64,000 nucleotides of DNA from the NCBI GenBank assembly GCA_963678705.1, contig OY783205.1, forward strand, positions 6,758,001 to 6,822,000, read 5' to 3'. Positions 1-11,425 of the stretch are shown one piece after another (within the stretch, counting starts at the first letter, position 1; every line of letters begins with the position of its first letter). Source of the stretch: Panorpa germanica (lineage: Eukaryota; Arthropoda; Insecta; Mecoptera; Panorpidae). Both the position numbers and the translations under genes were made by a program. Below the pieces are notes generated by a model. The model was not told where the DNA came from, searched no databases, and worked only from the letters and a program-made list of their open reading frames with translations.

Positions 1-561
1 GGATGAAACATGGATCCATCACTTCACTCCGGAATCAAAACGATCGTCATCTGAGTGGACAGCAACTGGTGAACCTCGTCCAAAGCGCCCGAAAGCACAA
101 CAATTGGCTGGAAAGGTTATGGCCTCGGTATAATATTCATCGACTATCTTGAGAAAGGAAATACCATTAACAGTGAATATCATATAGCGTTATTGGAGCG
201 TTTGAAGGCCGAAATTGCAAAGAAACGACCGCATATGGCAAAGAAAAAAGTTTTGTTTCATCAAGACAACGCACCGTGTCACAAGTCAATCAAAACAATG
301 GCAAAACTACATGAATTGAACTTCGAATTGCTCCCACATCCACCGTATTGGCGAGATTTGGCTCCCAGCGACTACTGCCTGTTCGCAGACCTGAAAAAAA
401 TGCTCGCCGGTAAGAAATTTCGCACGAATGAAGAGGTTATCGCTGAAACTGAGGCCTATTTTGAGGCAAAAGATAAATCGTTCTACAAAAGTGGTATTGA
501 AATGTTAGAGCGGCGCTGGAATGATTGCGTTGCTCTTGATGGAGATTACGTTGATGAATAA
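1..561 (+). pseudogene. mariner (DD34D) transposase, 3' part, broken
   Basis: This is the C-terminal half of a mariner transposase, the DNA-cutting and joining enzyme of a Tc1/mariner transposon. Bases 1-130 read DETWIHHFTPESKR and onward, which contains the first catalytic Asp. After a short deletion near 130 the frame resumes as FIDYLEKG and continues to TAA at 559-561. The second and third Asp lie in FHQDNAPCH and LAPSDYCLF with exactly 34 residues between them, the DD34D spacing that defines mariner. The conserved end (LAGKKFRTNEEV, then YFEAKDKSFYKSGIEMLE) is present. The 5' part lies outside the window. The deletion and frame break make this copy inactive. Confidence 0.9.
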
Positions 562-599
562 AGCTAATTTTGAACCAAAAAAACTGTGTTTTCTTTGTT

Positions 600-621
600 A
601 GGCCCGGGACTTTTCAGCCTA
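600..621 (+). repeat. mariner 3' terminal inverted repeat
   Basis: The sequence ggcccgggacttttcagcct followed by a TA dinucleotide matches the usual mariner end (its complement begins aggctgaaaagtcccg). It lies about 40 bp after the transposase stop, where the right terminus is expected. The left terminus is outside the window. Confidence 0.7.
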
Positions 622-1014
622 TGTGTTATTTTGATATTAAATTATATTTAAGTTTATACTTTTAAATAAATATTCCTTTTTTATTAAATGTAAATAAATG
701 TATTATAATGTGTATGTAAAGCTTATTATTTGAGTTGATTGAGGAAGATAATATTTTGATATTACCACAATTAATAAATAATAATATAAATTGTCGGTCA
801 TTTATTGGGTGTATTGAATTAGTACTAACAGTATTAATTGATATTATTGTTGAGGATTATTTACATGTATTACATATATACATAATTGTAGGTTAGAGTG
901 TTAATTAATGTTGAACTTTAATATGTTTGATGAGTTTCAGTTTTATAGTAGATATGTTACACAGAAAAACGGTTTATTGCTTATGTTAGGGTTATCAGAT
1001 TCAGGGTAGGAAGT

Positions 1015-1457
1015 ATGGATTCCTTAGAATGGATAATGTCAGATGAAGAATTAGAACTTAGCGATAATGAGAAAGAGCAACATTAGAATATATACATAAA
1101 TGGAATCGTTTAATTTTGAAGATTTAATATTTGCAGAAAATATGAATTTTAATGATGAACTAATAAATTTGGACTTTAAACCTTATTGATTAGGATTTTT
1201 CATTAACTGAATTATTAAATTCTAATATTCAGAATTCTATACAGAATATTATTAAAATTATAACTTCTTTAAACAATGAGGAGGATTTTTATGCTTTGAA
1301 ACCTATTGATTATAATTTGACTTCTAATAAATTGACCTATATTATAAAACTAGATATGTATTCAATTAAAATAAGTTTAAATAGTATTAATAAATTTGAA
1401 CCAGAAATTTATTTTTACAATAAATATAATTTTGTGGCTAAAGTTAAATTTATGTAA
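1015..1457 (+). pseudogene. AT-rich degraded coding region, unrecognised
   Basis: Three short open stretches follow each other in the 640-1790 gap. One starts at ATG 1015 and gives an acidic 23-residue peptide (begins MDSLEWIMSDEELEL). One starts at ATG 1100 and gives 29 residues (MESFNFEDLIFAENM). The third is open from about 1194 to TAA at 1455-1457 with no ATG at its start and is rich in Asn, Ile, Lys and Phe. The third reads like a continuation of the second after a frame change. I do not recognise the product. An acidic N-terminus is seen in some transposases, but that is weak. It could also be chance in AT-rich DNA. Confidence 0.25.
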
Positions 1458-2101
1458 TTATTTTGAGTTATTAGAACAGAGTAAACAATTAATTAATTAA
1501 TTTAATGAACAACTTTTAGTTTAAAGTTTAGAAACATTTCGAATACTCAAATATTTTAATGGGAACTAGTTATAAAATATAAATATTTATTCCAAATATT
1601 ATTGCAATTATTTCAAATTGTATAACTTATGTATCAGTGTTTATAAATATTTTTGATTTAACACATTTCTTATCTTTAATGATTATATTAATATTAGTGT
1701 TATTCATTTTTATAAGATGCAACTTGACTTGTCAGATACAGATAATATATTTTTAAATAATATCGTAATATATTATTATTATTATTAATTGTTTATTGTT
1801 CGTTTTTCGGCTTTACAATCTACATTCTTAATACATTTTATATACTTCAACTTACAATTAAATTTAAACTATTCTAGACCTTTTTATTTCCAAAAGTACT
1901 TTCTGCTTCTTCTTCTCTTGACCCTCTTTCTTTATTTTCCCTAGTCTTCCTTCTGGACTGGTCTATTCCCTAGTCTATTTTTCTGGACTGAAGTTTAACT
2001 GTTTCCTCGCTACTTTTTTCTTTCTCCTGCTTCCCTTCACTGCCTCTTTTAGTACTTCCCCCTCTCTTCCTTTTCCTTGTGCAACCCAGCCACCAGCTTA
2101 T

Positions 2102-3277
2102 TTATTGTCCTGCTTTTCCTTTCCTTTTTACTATTTCCGCCATCCACCTCTTTCCTTCACTGCCTCCCTTTAATAGCTTGCCAATATTCCTTTCGCTCGC
2201 TACTTTTTCCTTACACTCAAACTTAATGTGCTCCAGTGTTTCGTCCTCCGCTCCGCACACTCTACACTTTCTTTCCCCACTACTTTCCCAGTATCTGTTT
2301 CCTTTTTCTTCATTTCCCAATCTAAACCTTGATGTCCTTCTTATGTGTTTTATATCTTTTTCTATAAGGTGAGGCACATTATTTTCCCATAACCTTTTAT
2401 ATCTTGTATTGTAGTTGCTTTTTTCGATTTTTCCCATTCTCTCTTGTTGTTGTATCTCCTTATCCCTTCTCCTTAGCTCCTCTTCCACAATTGCGCCTCC
2501 TTCTCTTCTCCTCTCTGCCTCCTCGATCGCCATTCCATTCCTTTCAAAATACTCCTTTCTCTTTTTTGGACCTCCTCCACCCCTATTCTTTATGCTATCC
2601 TCTCTTATTTTCTTTAAAATTTTGCTTTCCGCCCTGGTCAATTTCTCCTCATATTTTACTGCTCTTTCACCTGTTTTAATTCGTATTTTATCTCTTTTTA
2701 GCTCCTCCATGATCATGTATCCTGGCGTGCACCTGTCCAGGCCTAGTAACCATTTAATATATCTCTCCTGTATTCTTTCCAACTTTTCTTGCTCCTTCCA
2801 CCCCCAAACCTCTGCTCCATACAACATCATACTGGTTATCAATCTGTCAAACATCCATATTCTCTTTTGTATGTCCCCCCCAAATACTTTTTCTCCTAAT
2901 CCCCACACCCGTCGCATTGCTAGCTCCGCCTTCTTTGCTACCTCCCTTATCTGAGCCTCTTCTCCATTGTTCTTTTTAAAAGTGTAGCCCAGATATCTAA
3001 ATTCTCCTACTTCCTCAATGACCTCTGTTTTGTATTTCCACATTTTATGTATTCTTTTTCCTCCCCATTTTTTAAATACCATAATTTTTGTTTTTTCCAC
3101 ATTTAACTCTAGTCCTTTCCTGTCTATATATCTCCCTAGCCGATGTGCCATCTCCTGTAGCTCTTCTTCCCTTTTTGCCAACAGGACTATATCGTCAGCG
3201 TATGCTAAAGTCCATATCTTGTAGTGTCTTCCTATTAGCACCCCCCCATTTTGTCCTCTTTCCATTACCCCCTCCAA
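2102..3277 (-). pseudogene. LINE A reverse transcriptase C-terminal half, copy 1
   Basis: This frame holds the catalytic palm motif YADDIVLLA near residue 26, thumb sequence (KGLELNVEKTKIMVF), and a long Lys/Glu-rich region. It ends in a Cys-His cluster CRVCGAEDETLEHIKFEC, the zinc-knuckle type commonly found after the RT of site-tolerant LINEs. It is the 3' part of ORF2. Upstream motifs are in a different frame (3328-3804), so the copy cannot make a whole enzyme. Its counterpart in copy 2 is intact over this region. Confidence 0.85.
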
Positions 3278-3327
3278 ATCTGCTGTATATATCGCAAATA
3301 AAATGGGACTCAGAGGTCAACCTTTCC

Positions 3328-3804
3328 TCAACCCCTTGTCTGTCCAGAATTCTTCTGATTCTTCACCCCAACTCTTATTCTCATTCTTGTTTCTTTGTAA
3401 ATTTCTTTAATACATTCCACTATATCGTCATCTATTTTTTTCTTTCTCATGTACTCCCATAACTTCTCCCTGTTGACCATATCAAAAGCCGCTTTAAGGT
3501 CAATGAACATTGCATATATCTGTCCTCCTTTTTCCTTGAGTTCTTTTTCAACTACATGGTTCAATGCGTATATATTGTCTAATGTTCCTCGCCCCTTTCT
3601 AAAGCCTGCTTGTGTCTCGGGTATTATTTCTTTTACTTTTACCTCTTCTTCCAGTCTTTCTCTCACTATCCCTGCATATATCCTGTACCCTGTATTCAAT
3701 AGGGTGATTCCCCTATAATTCGTGGCTTCATGCCTATTTCCCTTTTTATATATCGGAGTTACTCTTCTTCTCTCCAGCTGTCTGGCAGGTCTCCTCCTTT
3801 CCAT
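3328..3804 (-). pseudogene. LINE A reverse transcriptase N-terminal half, copy 1
   Basis: This block carries the fingers and first palm motifs: NYRGITLLNTGYRIYAGI, ETQAGFRKGRGTLDNIYALN and FIDLKAAFDMV, the last with the first catalytic Asp. It stops at a frame break just before the RQGCPLSP-type motif that copy 2 keeps at its equivalent position. The upstream neighbour is the 399-bp duplicated linker region. Confidence 0.85.
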
Positions 3805-4560
3805 ATCTTATTTATCGCTGTCAGTAATCCTTTCTCTATCCTTTCTTGCCCAGCTTTCTACGCCTCGTTCTTTAGTCCATCTCTACCTGGTGCTTTCTTT
3901 TCCTTAAGTTTTTAAAATTGTGTTTTTAGTTCATTTAGTTCTATTTCGTTTACTTTCTCCTTCTCTTTTATCCCCTTCTTTGTATTCTCGTTTCTTTTCT
4001 TTCCTCCTAGTACTCCCATAAAGTGTTTCGTCCACTCTTCCATTGTTATTTCCTTGATTGGCTCTTTCCTTTGCCTTTTCTCCCTATTTATGTAATCCCA
4101 TGCCTGCCTCTCCGTTGTTATCTCTCTAATTTTTTTTTCTATCTCTATTTTGAACTTTTATTTATCTTCTCTCCAGCTGTCTGGCAGGTCTCCTCCTATC
4201 CATATCTTATTCATCGCTGTCAGTAATCCTTTCTCTATCCTTTCTTGCCCAGCTTTTTAGGCCTCGTTCTTTAGTCCATCTCTACCTAGTGCTTTCTTTT
4301 CCTTGAGTTTTTGAAATTGTGTTTTTAGTTCATTTAGTTCTATTACGTTTACTTTCTCCTTCTCTTTTATCCCCTTCTTTGTATTCTTGTTTCTTTTCTT
4401 TCCTCCTAGTACTCCCATAAAGTGTTTCGTCCACTCTTCCATTTTTATTTCCTAGCTTGGCTCTTTCCTTTGCCTTTTCTCCCTATTTATGTAATCCCAT
4501 ACCTGCCTCTCCGTTGTTATCACTCTAATTTCTTTTTCAATCTCTATTTTGAACTCATTC
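3771..4560 (-). repeat. 399-bp tandem duplication inside LINE A copy 1
   Basis: The sequence starting tctccagctg at 3771 recurs at 4170, and similarity continues through both units to about 4166 and 4560. The period is 399 bp, or 133 codons. LINE copy 2 has the segment once (around 25440-25815 on the other strand). The units differ at scattered positions. Confidence 0.8.
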
Positions 4561-5191
4561 TTTTTATCTTTTATCTTATCGTTATATTCCCTTTGCTTCC
4601 TCTTGAAGTCTTCTTTACTTGACTCTCCTTTCTTCCATCTCTTTAGTTCTCTTTTTAACTCTTTTTTTCTTTTTTTACATTCTTTATCACACCATTTGTT
4701 TTCTCCAGTTCTATCAGATATTCTTCACCTTTTACCTTGGGTTGCTTCCTTCATACTCTCTTCAATTTCCTCTATCTCCTCCGTTTCTCCTTCTTCCTCG
4801 TATCTCCGTTCCAATTCCTCCATAAACTTCTTCCTTCCTTCCTCCGTCCAATCGCTGCCTTCTTTTCATTCGTCTCCCTTTCTTTCTCCTCTCCTCGCCT
4901 CCAAATCCACCACCAGAAGTAGGTGATCCGAGTCCACCCTCTCTTCCACTTTCATTCTTGCTACCTTCTGTCCTCCTACCAGCGTTGTCATCACGTAGTC
5001 GATTACTGTATCCCTCTGCCTCCCACATAGGTATATTCTCCTCCTTCATCTCCTTCCTTGTTCCCATTTAGGACTATCCATCCTTGCTCTTCTAGCATTT
5101 AAATTAGTTCTTTTCCCTCGGCGTTTATTGTTTTGTCTTTTGTTATTCTTTTCTTTTTACTATTTCCCCATTTTTCGTCCACCTCTCCCAA

Positions 5192-5542
5192 CTACACAGT
5201 TCTCGCGTTGAATTCCCCTCCAATTAATAGGTTTTCCTGTTTCTCACCCTTAATTATTTCTTTTATTTCTTTCATTGTTTCTTTTATATTACCTTTACTG
5301 TATATTGTTACTATTTCCCATGTCTCTTCTTCCAGTTTTACTGTCCTCCTTACTGCTGTATCTCTTCTGTCTGGTACCTCTTCCTCTTTTAGCTCCCTAC
5401 GTACACCCATTATAATTCCACCTCTTGCTCTCACCTCTTTCTTATGCTCCCTAACACCACCTTGGCACACCCATCTAAAGTTTTTCGGTAGTTTGTCTTC
5501 CCATTCTTTGCTTTCCAGCCATGTCTCCACCATCCCAATCAC
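5192..5542 (-). pseudogene. LINE A endonuclease N-terminal fragment, copy 1
   Basis: The frame contains MVETWLESKEWEDKLP, matching the catalytic Glu region of APE-type LINE endonucleases (ETW), and a central block LIGGEFNAR that corresponds to the usual GDFNAR active-site motif. The Gly-Asp is changed to Gly-Glu, which would remove a conserved metal or active-site residue. The frame breaks directly after this motif. Copy 2 keeps GGDFNARIG at the equivalent place. Confidence 0.75.
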
Positions 5543-5602
5543 ATCCCAACTTGTGATGTATCTCCAGAAATCCTTATCTTTTCGTTTTATACCCGCCTCG
5601 TT

Positions 5603-6334
5603 TCAGAAACCTATCTTTATCCTCTTTTTTATTTCTCTTCTTTCCTCTCTCCCCCTTTTACCATTTTTGTTACTTTCCCCCACCTCCTTCCCCATTTTTT
5701 CGAAATTCCCTCTTTTCCAGTTCTTTTTTTTTTCATTCCATATATACAGCGTTCCTTCACACCATACTTTCTTGTAACCGACCTTCACAACCTTTTTCCC
5801 CTCCTTTCTTTTCTTTTTTGCCCACTGCCTCAATTGCCACTGCACTTCTCTCTCTTTGTATATTAAATCGTCTTCGATGTACACATCCGTGCACTTTTTT
5901 TTGACATTATCTTTCTCTTCTGTTCTTCTTCCTCACATCTCGCTATCACCATCTCCTTTTCTTTTCCAACCGTAAACGCTTGCGTTATTTTTACTTCTTC
6001 CTTCAATTTTTTAGCATCCATTCTTCCATTTCTTTTCGCAGTTCCGCGCCCATTTTGCTTGTTTTAACACCCCATATAACTACATTGTCTCTCTTCTCGC
6101 GCTTCCTCGCTATTTCCTGTTCTTTTTCCAGCTCCTCCACCTTTTCTCTAACTTCTTTCTCTGTTTCTTCCTTTTTCTTTTCGTCTTCTTTCCTTTATTC
6201 TTTTTCTCTTCCTTCTCTTTTTCCAACTTCCTCATAAGATCTTCCCTTTCCTTGCGCGATTCTTCGATGAATATCTTAAATTCTTCTTCCATCTTTTTTA
6301 ATCTCTCTCTCATTTCCTTCATTTCTTCTTGCAT
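5603..6334 (-). pseudogene. LINE A ORF1-like / pre-endonuclease region, copy 1
   Basis: Two Lys/Glu-rich minus-strand pieces lie here. The 5' piece (6110-6334) is a strongly charged coiled coil starting MQEEMKEMRERLKKMEEE. The 3' piece (5603-5884) contains DDLIYKEREVQWQLRQWA and KVGYKKVWCEGTLYIWNE, a block I have seen placed upstream of the endonuclease in related insect LINE proteins (from memory, not checked). These may encode a nucleic-acid-binding ORF1 product. Frames are broken between the pieces. Confidence 0.5.
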
Positions 6335-6559
6335 TTATTTTTCTGTCTGTAACATCCTTTTGATCTTATCCTCTGTTCTGTCCTGCTTTTTCTCATCTTG
6401 CTCCCTTCTCGTCTTCATTCCCCCCGGCATTTTTTTTTCTCACCACGTCCCCTTGTTGTTTAGCTTGAGACTTCGTTGAGTTTGGCCTCCACTTGAGGGG
6501 GCACCCGATGGGAGCTCAACAAACCCCACACTCTTCCACCAGAATTCGTTATGTTAAAT

Positions 6560-7250
6560 ATTTTATCACTTTTGAAATATTTCACAAATTTCTTAGCATT
6601 ATCTATTGTTATCTGGTTTCTCAGTTGTTTGAAAATCTGTTGTTCATTAAATCACAAATAATAATAGTAATTTCAATTATTATATTTAACTATTTAATTG
6701 GAGAACGAAAGAAAGACGTCCACACTGTTGTGAATCACAATGATCAACCATTTCGTAATATATTTAAGGAATAAAAATATTTGGATTTCTAAAGAGATTT
6801 GAACTTAATTTTTATTTAATTAATGTCAGGAACTAAATAATAACGACATATTATTAAGAATGACAAAATAAAAGTCATGGTTTTATCGCAATATAATATT
6901 TATTAAAAATATAGGATTTTGAATACAGAAAATGTAAACATAAATGTCAACAATTTACAGTATTAAATCCTTGTAATCTACCATAGTTATATTGAATATT
7001 ATTTTACTTCCTAAATATTTTACTGCTTTTTTGGTTAATGAAGATTACCAAAACTTTAAAAATATATTATATTTTAATTGTTTTTTAAGTAAGCTACCCA
7101 ATGTGTTCCTGATGGTGTTTAGTTATCTAAATTAATTATGCCAGTCTCATTTTAACAAATTTTTATAAGTAAATGATTTCTCATAAATACACCTCTAAAG
7201 TGAGGGATATTAAATTGCTTTATACATTTTATAAAATTGATAGCAGTGAG
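6560..7250. other. AT-rich intergenic stretch, nothing recognised
   Basis: Between LINE A copy 1 and the minus-strand coding remnant, this DNA is AT-rich with no long frame, no recognisable RNA gene and no repeat boundary that I can support. The only open stretch (to 6774) begins inside the LINE flank and looks incidental. Confidence 0.5.
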
Positions 7251-7267
7251 AACTCATTTACGTAGCT

Positions 7268-7580
7268 TTAATGAAAGTTTTTTGGATACGGTTTATTATA
7301 TAATCCTAACCCTTTTTTATAAGGTTTTAAAGAAATTTCTTTCCCAGATTTTCCAATAGCTATAACTTCCATAGTTTGGTTATGTTTTTGAGTTTTAACT
7401 AACACTTTTTTTACATCCTGTCAATCCATCAATGTCTGCAAATCCTGCAAATAATAGTTTAGGAACGGTAGAAAACCTTCTTACTTTTACAGTGCCAAAT
7501 AATAATTCATTTTATTGACCAGTACATTAGATAACATTTCTTAAGGTAGGAGGTAACCTTTTCCAATTAAATGCACGTAA
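7268..7580 (-). pseudogene. decayed coding remnant, unrecognised
   Basis: On the minus strand a coherent peptide reads from about 7560 down to a stop at 7268-7270. It includes FGTVKVRRFSTVPK, then LLFAGFADIDGLTGCKK, and after removal of one base in a run of seven A residues, KTQKHNQTMEVIAIGKSG and a Lys/Tyr-rich C-terminus ending PYPKNFH. Two TAA codons interrupt the upstream part. Ordinary residue composition and a single homopolymer slip suggest a once-real protein. I do not recognise the family. It might be a host exon or an old viral or element gene. Confidence 0.4.
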
Positions 7581-7810
7581 GTAATCGAATCGGTTTATTT
7601 ATGATAGTAGCTCTATTAAAACTGTTATTATATTTAGCGCATAATCAACATAACGAAACAACACCTAAACCTAGTAAAATGCACTGTTGGTTTAAGATCG
7701 AACCCGAAAGCATCCTTGGTAGATTTATGATTTCAACACACATATTGCTTGCACAAAGGCATGATCCGTATCATAAGCACACAAGTAGTACAAAGGCAAA
7801 CACACTGTAG
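7571..7810 (+). CDS. possible small secreted peptide (weak)
   Basis: An ATG frame of 79 codons starts with a polar stretch followed by a hydrophobic segment (LFMIVALLKLLLYLA) that could act as a signal peptide, and then a hydrophilic tail HNETTPKPSKMHCWF. There is no homologue I recognise, no clear splice or polyA signal, and the start overlaps the minus-strand remnant. It may be chance. It is listed because the next two genes in this region also begin with signal-type sequences. Confidence 0.2.
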   Translation: MHVSNRIGLFMIVALLKLLLYLAHNQHNETTPKPSKMHCWFKIEPESILGRFMISTHILLAQRHDPYHKHTSSTKANTL

Positions 7811-8355
7811 ATACTGATGACTCACAAATCGTATATAGGATTAGAGAATTCGATAAAATAATAAAACAAATATATATGTACATTAAAATACATAATATTT
7901 ATTTTAATAGAATAAAATGACTGTATGAATATTTATTACATGTGGTTTAATGTAAACTAGTAACTATATCATAATGTTAAACAAATGTTCTTCGTAAAAA
8001 CAAATTTTGTAATGCACAAACATTCGGAGTAACAGTAGCAGCTGTTAATAGAATATTCGAGAATGTTGTGCTGTAATGAACCAGGTGCTTGTCATCAAAA
8101 TTAATTTCGTTATTTACTAATCATAAAACCTATGATGCACTGGCGTAGCCCACATATATGAAGTCAGGTTCCATATATTCTGCCAATATTGTAGGGAGTG
8201 AGTTGAGATCGGTGATAAGACTCAGCATCCTAAATAGGTAACTTATATATATTAATACAGGGTGTCCTAATATTCAACGATAAGCGGGCACCAGAGGGTG
8301 GTCTTGCTCATGACTACACTAACACGTTGTTGTTAGCATCCTGGGGAAACGAATA
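7811..8355. other. intergenic, upstream of the Thr-rich gene
   Basis: AT-rich DNA without a supported gene. A short motif acagggtgtcc at about 8259 resembles the end of the Tc1/mariner-like element at 60346, but no matching inverted partner is visible nearby. The promoter of the gene starting at 8410 presumably lies in this stretch; no convincing core element could be assigned. Confidence 0.4.
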
Positions 8356-8409
8356 GTGTTGTGGTTTACTTCCTTGCTAGCCAAATTGAACAGAAAATGG
8401 CGCGCTGTA

Positions 8410-10961
8410 ATGATTGTGATAGGCGGGCTGCTTGCTTTGCTGATTTTGGTGAGTGATTATGTACATAATTATAGCCCAGATTCTATTCAATACAATTTTC
8501 TCATTTATTTCAAATTACCAGTAAATTTTACTCATTAGCTAAGGCAATGGGTTTGTGAAAATATTGCGTTTTTATAATATTAATTGCGTACAATTTATAT
8601 ATTGGGGACTGACCAATTGAGATATGATAACGGAAAAAAATTAAACTAATAAACAATCACTATAGCCGAGTCAGTGTATGGTTTTTACATTGATAATCAT
8701 TAGTTATTAAAAGATAAGAGTTAAAATGGAAGTTGGAAAATTTATAACACGTCCAAAATAGAAAAGGACAATCTGTTCTGCAGTAAGAGACTGACAAAAT
8801 AAAAGTAGTAAATATTTATATGGTATTTTTCAATATTTTCCAAAGCCTGGCGATCATTCTATTAGCATAGAATTTTTTTATGGAATTTGGAAAAAATTGA
8901 CAAATTTTGTGAAAAATTTAGAAAAATTAAATAAAGTTACTCCTCGAGTAAAAGTATGTATGTATAAAGATGTATTCGAGGAATTTATTGTCTTCATTGG
9001 TCTCTAGAATCATTCCATTTATCCTATATTAAATTACTGCGCAAAAAGTTTTAAGTTAAATCTTCAATAAACTCCCTATCCTTAGATCTTGAAAATCATG
9101 GCTGCTCTTCGATGGAAGCAGGATCATATTGTTGTAGAGCAAGAGATTGTAAATCCTTCATGTAAGAATTTCAAACTCGTCTCCTTTCCTACAAAAATTA
9201 ATCTGCATTATATTGATATTTAAAAATTGAAGGTTAAGAATTTAACAATAATGCTACTACTGCATCTTTACATTTTTCTATTAACCCTTCTTTACACGAG
9301 CCAATCATCGAATTAATTTTTCCGCGGTTACAAATTTCTGCATTTATCTTATGATGGTTTTCTGTTATATGAGACGTTGAAATTTAAAGCGCGGTAATAG
9401 TTATTACAATTTTATCACTGCTTTAACCATTTATCTCACATTTAATTACAAGATCGAAAGATAAAATTCGCTCCACATCGTGAAAACTTTTTGATTTGGG
9501 TTATTACCAGCCTAAGATATTATTTCAACTAATTTTAATAACATTTCATTTGTCAAAAATACATAATTTTTATTTTCAGGTAGTCATCATTGCTATGTTT
9601 GCTGTAAAATCTGACGCGCCAGGTAATAATCAACTTGTACATATCCGTTGTAATAACTCATTGGGATTGTTCGCATAATGGCGGTCGCACACTGCAAGCA
9701 CGATTGTCTTAAGATACACTGTAAAAGAAATTGATCAAAATGTTTTAGACGCTTTTTCTTATGCTAAAGCTGTATTGCGAAAAAGAATAGCGGGAAAGGT
9801 ATTCGTGCACTTTGCAGCATGTACAAAGCAACATATATTTAGAAATATTCAACGCTATTGTTTTATTATTAATTTAAAAAGAAACCTTTTTTAATAAACA
9901 ACCAATATATGAACCACGCCTTATTTAAAACATATAGGTAATAAAATTTTGTAAATTTTTCTAGATGGCAGTGCGGTTACAATAAATCCAAACCAAGAAA
10001 ATATGACGTCTGCAGACATATTAACTAAAGGATCTAATATTGATAACAAATCAGTTAATAGCAATCTTGAAAATAGAATAATGACGAATTTGATATCAGT
10101 TTTACCTAAGATGTTGAAGAAATTAGAAAAAAACTTAAGGAATAACTTTAATACCATGGATGCGGAAATGGTTCTCACATATAATTCAATAGAAGAGATA
10201 GAAATAATACCAACACCGTCATTGTGAAAAGATTTGTATCAAAAAACATATTGAAAGCACCAACAACGGCAACACCAATAATGTATAGAACAACAACTAT
10301 AAAACCAAGGTTGAAAACACTAATGCTCTCAAGAAATAAATTTTCAACTGTGGAAACACTAACAGAAATATCAACAGAAGTAGATCCTATTCCGACAACT
10401 GAAATTCCAACAACAACGATGACTCAAATGGTTTCGACAATAACTGAATTGCCAACTGTCTCAGTAACAACAACTGCAACTGATGTACCAACGGTAACTG
10501 CAATCTTCTCAACAACTGAACTGCCAACATCAACAATGACAACACAGATGGTCTCAACAACAAGTGAATTAACAACTGTACTACCAACAACAACCAAACT
10601 GTTCTTATCAACTCGATCAACTGGGCCAACAACAAGTGTAATGCAAACCAAGGTAACCAATCCATTAATAAATGAAATGCTTAACATATCAACATTAAGG
10701 AAAACAATAGCTTTACTGATGTATTCAACAACAACTGAATTTCCAAAGGTGGCAATACTAAAAGAAACAACAACTGCCACACCATTTTTAGAATTAACAA
10801 CACCAAGAGGAGTGGCACCAACGACAAGAATAACACGTGAACAACTAATTAGGGGTTACGTGCGCAGACAGATTAAGAAGGTAAAGGAAAACAAAGCGAA
10901 AGGGATTAAGGAACAACCACTAACGAAGTATTACAAACTTATTCGCCCAACTCCTAAATAA
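8410..10961 (+). CDS. Thr-rich secreted/mucin-like protein, spliced, with a frame break
   Basis: Three exons join cleanly. Exon 1 (8410-8448) starts MIVIGGLLALLIL and ends at a gtgagt donor. Exon 2 (9580-9622, after ttttcag, before gtaata) adds VVIIAMFAVKSDAP. Exon 3 starts at 9965 after tttctag. Together exons 1 and 2 give a strong signal peptide. Exon 3 runs in frame to TGA at 10225-10227 (114 residues in all). A second frame from about 10200 to 10961 then encodes 245 residues rich in Thr, Ser, Pro and Val with an internal repeat (TQMVSTITELPTV, TQMVSTTSELTTV) and a basic tail, as expected of an O-glycosylated mucin-like domain. The two frames differ by one base-step, so the gene is either frame-shifted or has an unseen splice. 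An in-frame ATG at 8356 would lengthen the N-terminus. The family is unrecognised. Confidence 0.55.
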
Positions 10962-11101
10962 ACTGCGTCTCTTGGTGCCTATTGAAGCAGCAATCTTCAA
11001 CTAGGGCACAAAGGGTAAAAAATGTGTGGCTCATCTAAATTTCGTTATGAGCTACTTTCTTATGTTTAGGTATATGAAACTATGGTACATATTTTTTAAT
11101 T

Positions 11102-11107
11102 AATAAA
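11102..11107 (+). terminator. AATAAA polyadenylation signal
   Basis: A canonical AATAAA lies about 140 bp after the stop of the Thr-rich frame, in the right place and orientation to end that transcript. Confidence 0.5.
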
Positions 11108-11425
11108 GTTTATAGAGATATAGTTGTAGCTATTTCATTTGATGTTTAATTTCGATTTCAGAAGTCAAGTGACTCAGAACTTTACAAGTAATTTATTTCT
11201 TTACATTGCTTACCAATTTCATATGATTTTATCTTTATGTGTTATCGAGGTAGCTGTAAATAATATTTGACGTGTTCGTTGTATAACGGTAAATTTTAAC
11301 CGTTATACGGATGAGTCGAAAATATTAACAAATATATATTTTGTTAGATTAATTAACCTTATTAATTTCTTCAGTCGTAATTTTAAAACGTTGTGCTAAT
11401 TAGGTTGTTGTTTATAGGTTGATAG

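Larger units (their letters stand above)
1795..6540 (-). mobile_element. LINE family A, copy 1 (decayed non-LTR retrotransposon)
   Basis: This is a long minus-strand LINE. Its 3' end is at about 1795 next to an ATT-rich tail, and its 5' end is near 6540. In minus order it holds a Glu/Lys-rich coiled-coil region (6110-6334), a Lys-rich segment (5603-5884), an APE-type endonuclease N-terminal part (5192-5542) and two reverse transcriptase blocks (3328-3804 and 2102-3277). The frame is broken at many places. Relative to copy 2 at 24521-27700 it has a 399-bp internal tandem duplication (about 3771-4560). The closing segment, ending near tgtaaagccgaa on the coding strand, is shared with copy 2. 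I do not assign a clade. Confidence 0.85.

Noticed and set aside
2079..6479. Many Ser/Phe/Leu-rich plus-strand frames (e.g. 2415-2954, 5133-5777)
   Set aside because: They are the complement of the purine-rich coding strand of LINE A copy 1; no independent motifs.
8228..8300. End of a Tc1-like element (acagggtgtcc)
   Set aside because: No inverted partner with TA flanks found nearby; the similarity is only 11 bp.
10387..10780. Leu/Val-rich minus-strand frames under the Thr-rich gene
   Set aside because: Complement of ACA/ACT-rich repeats; no membrane-protein family signal and no splice support.
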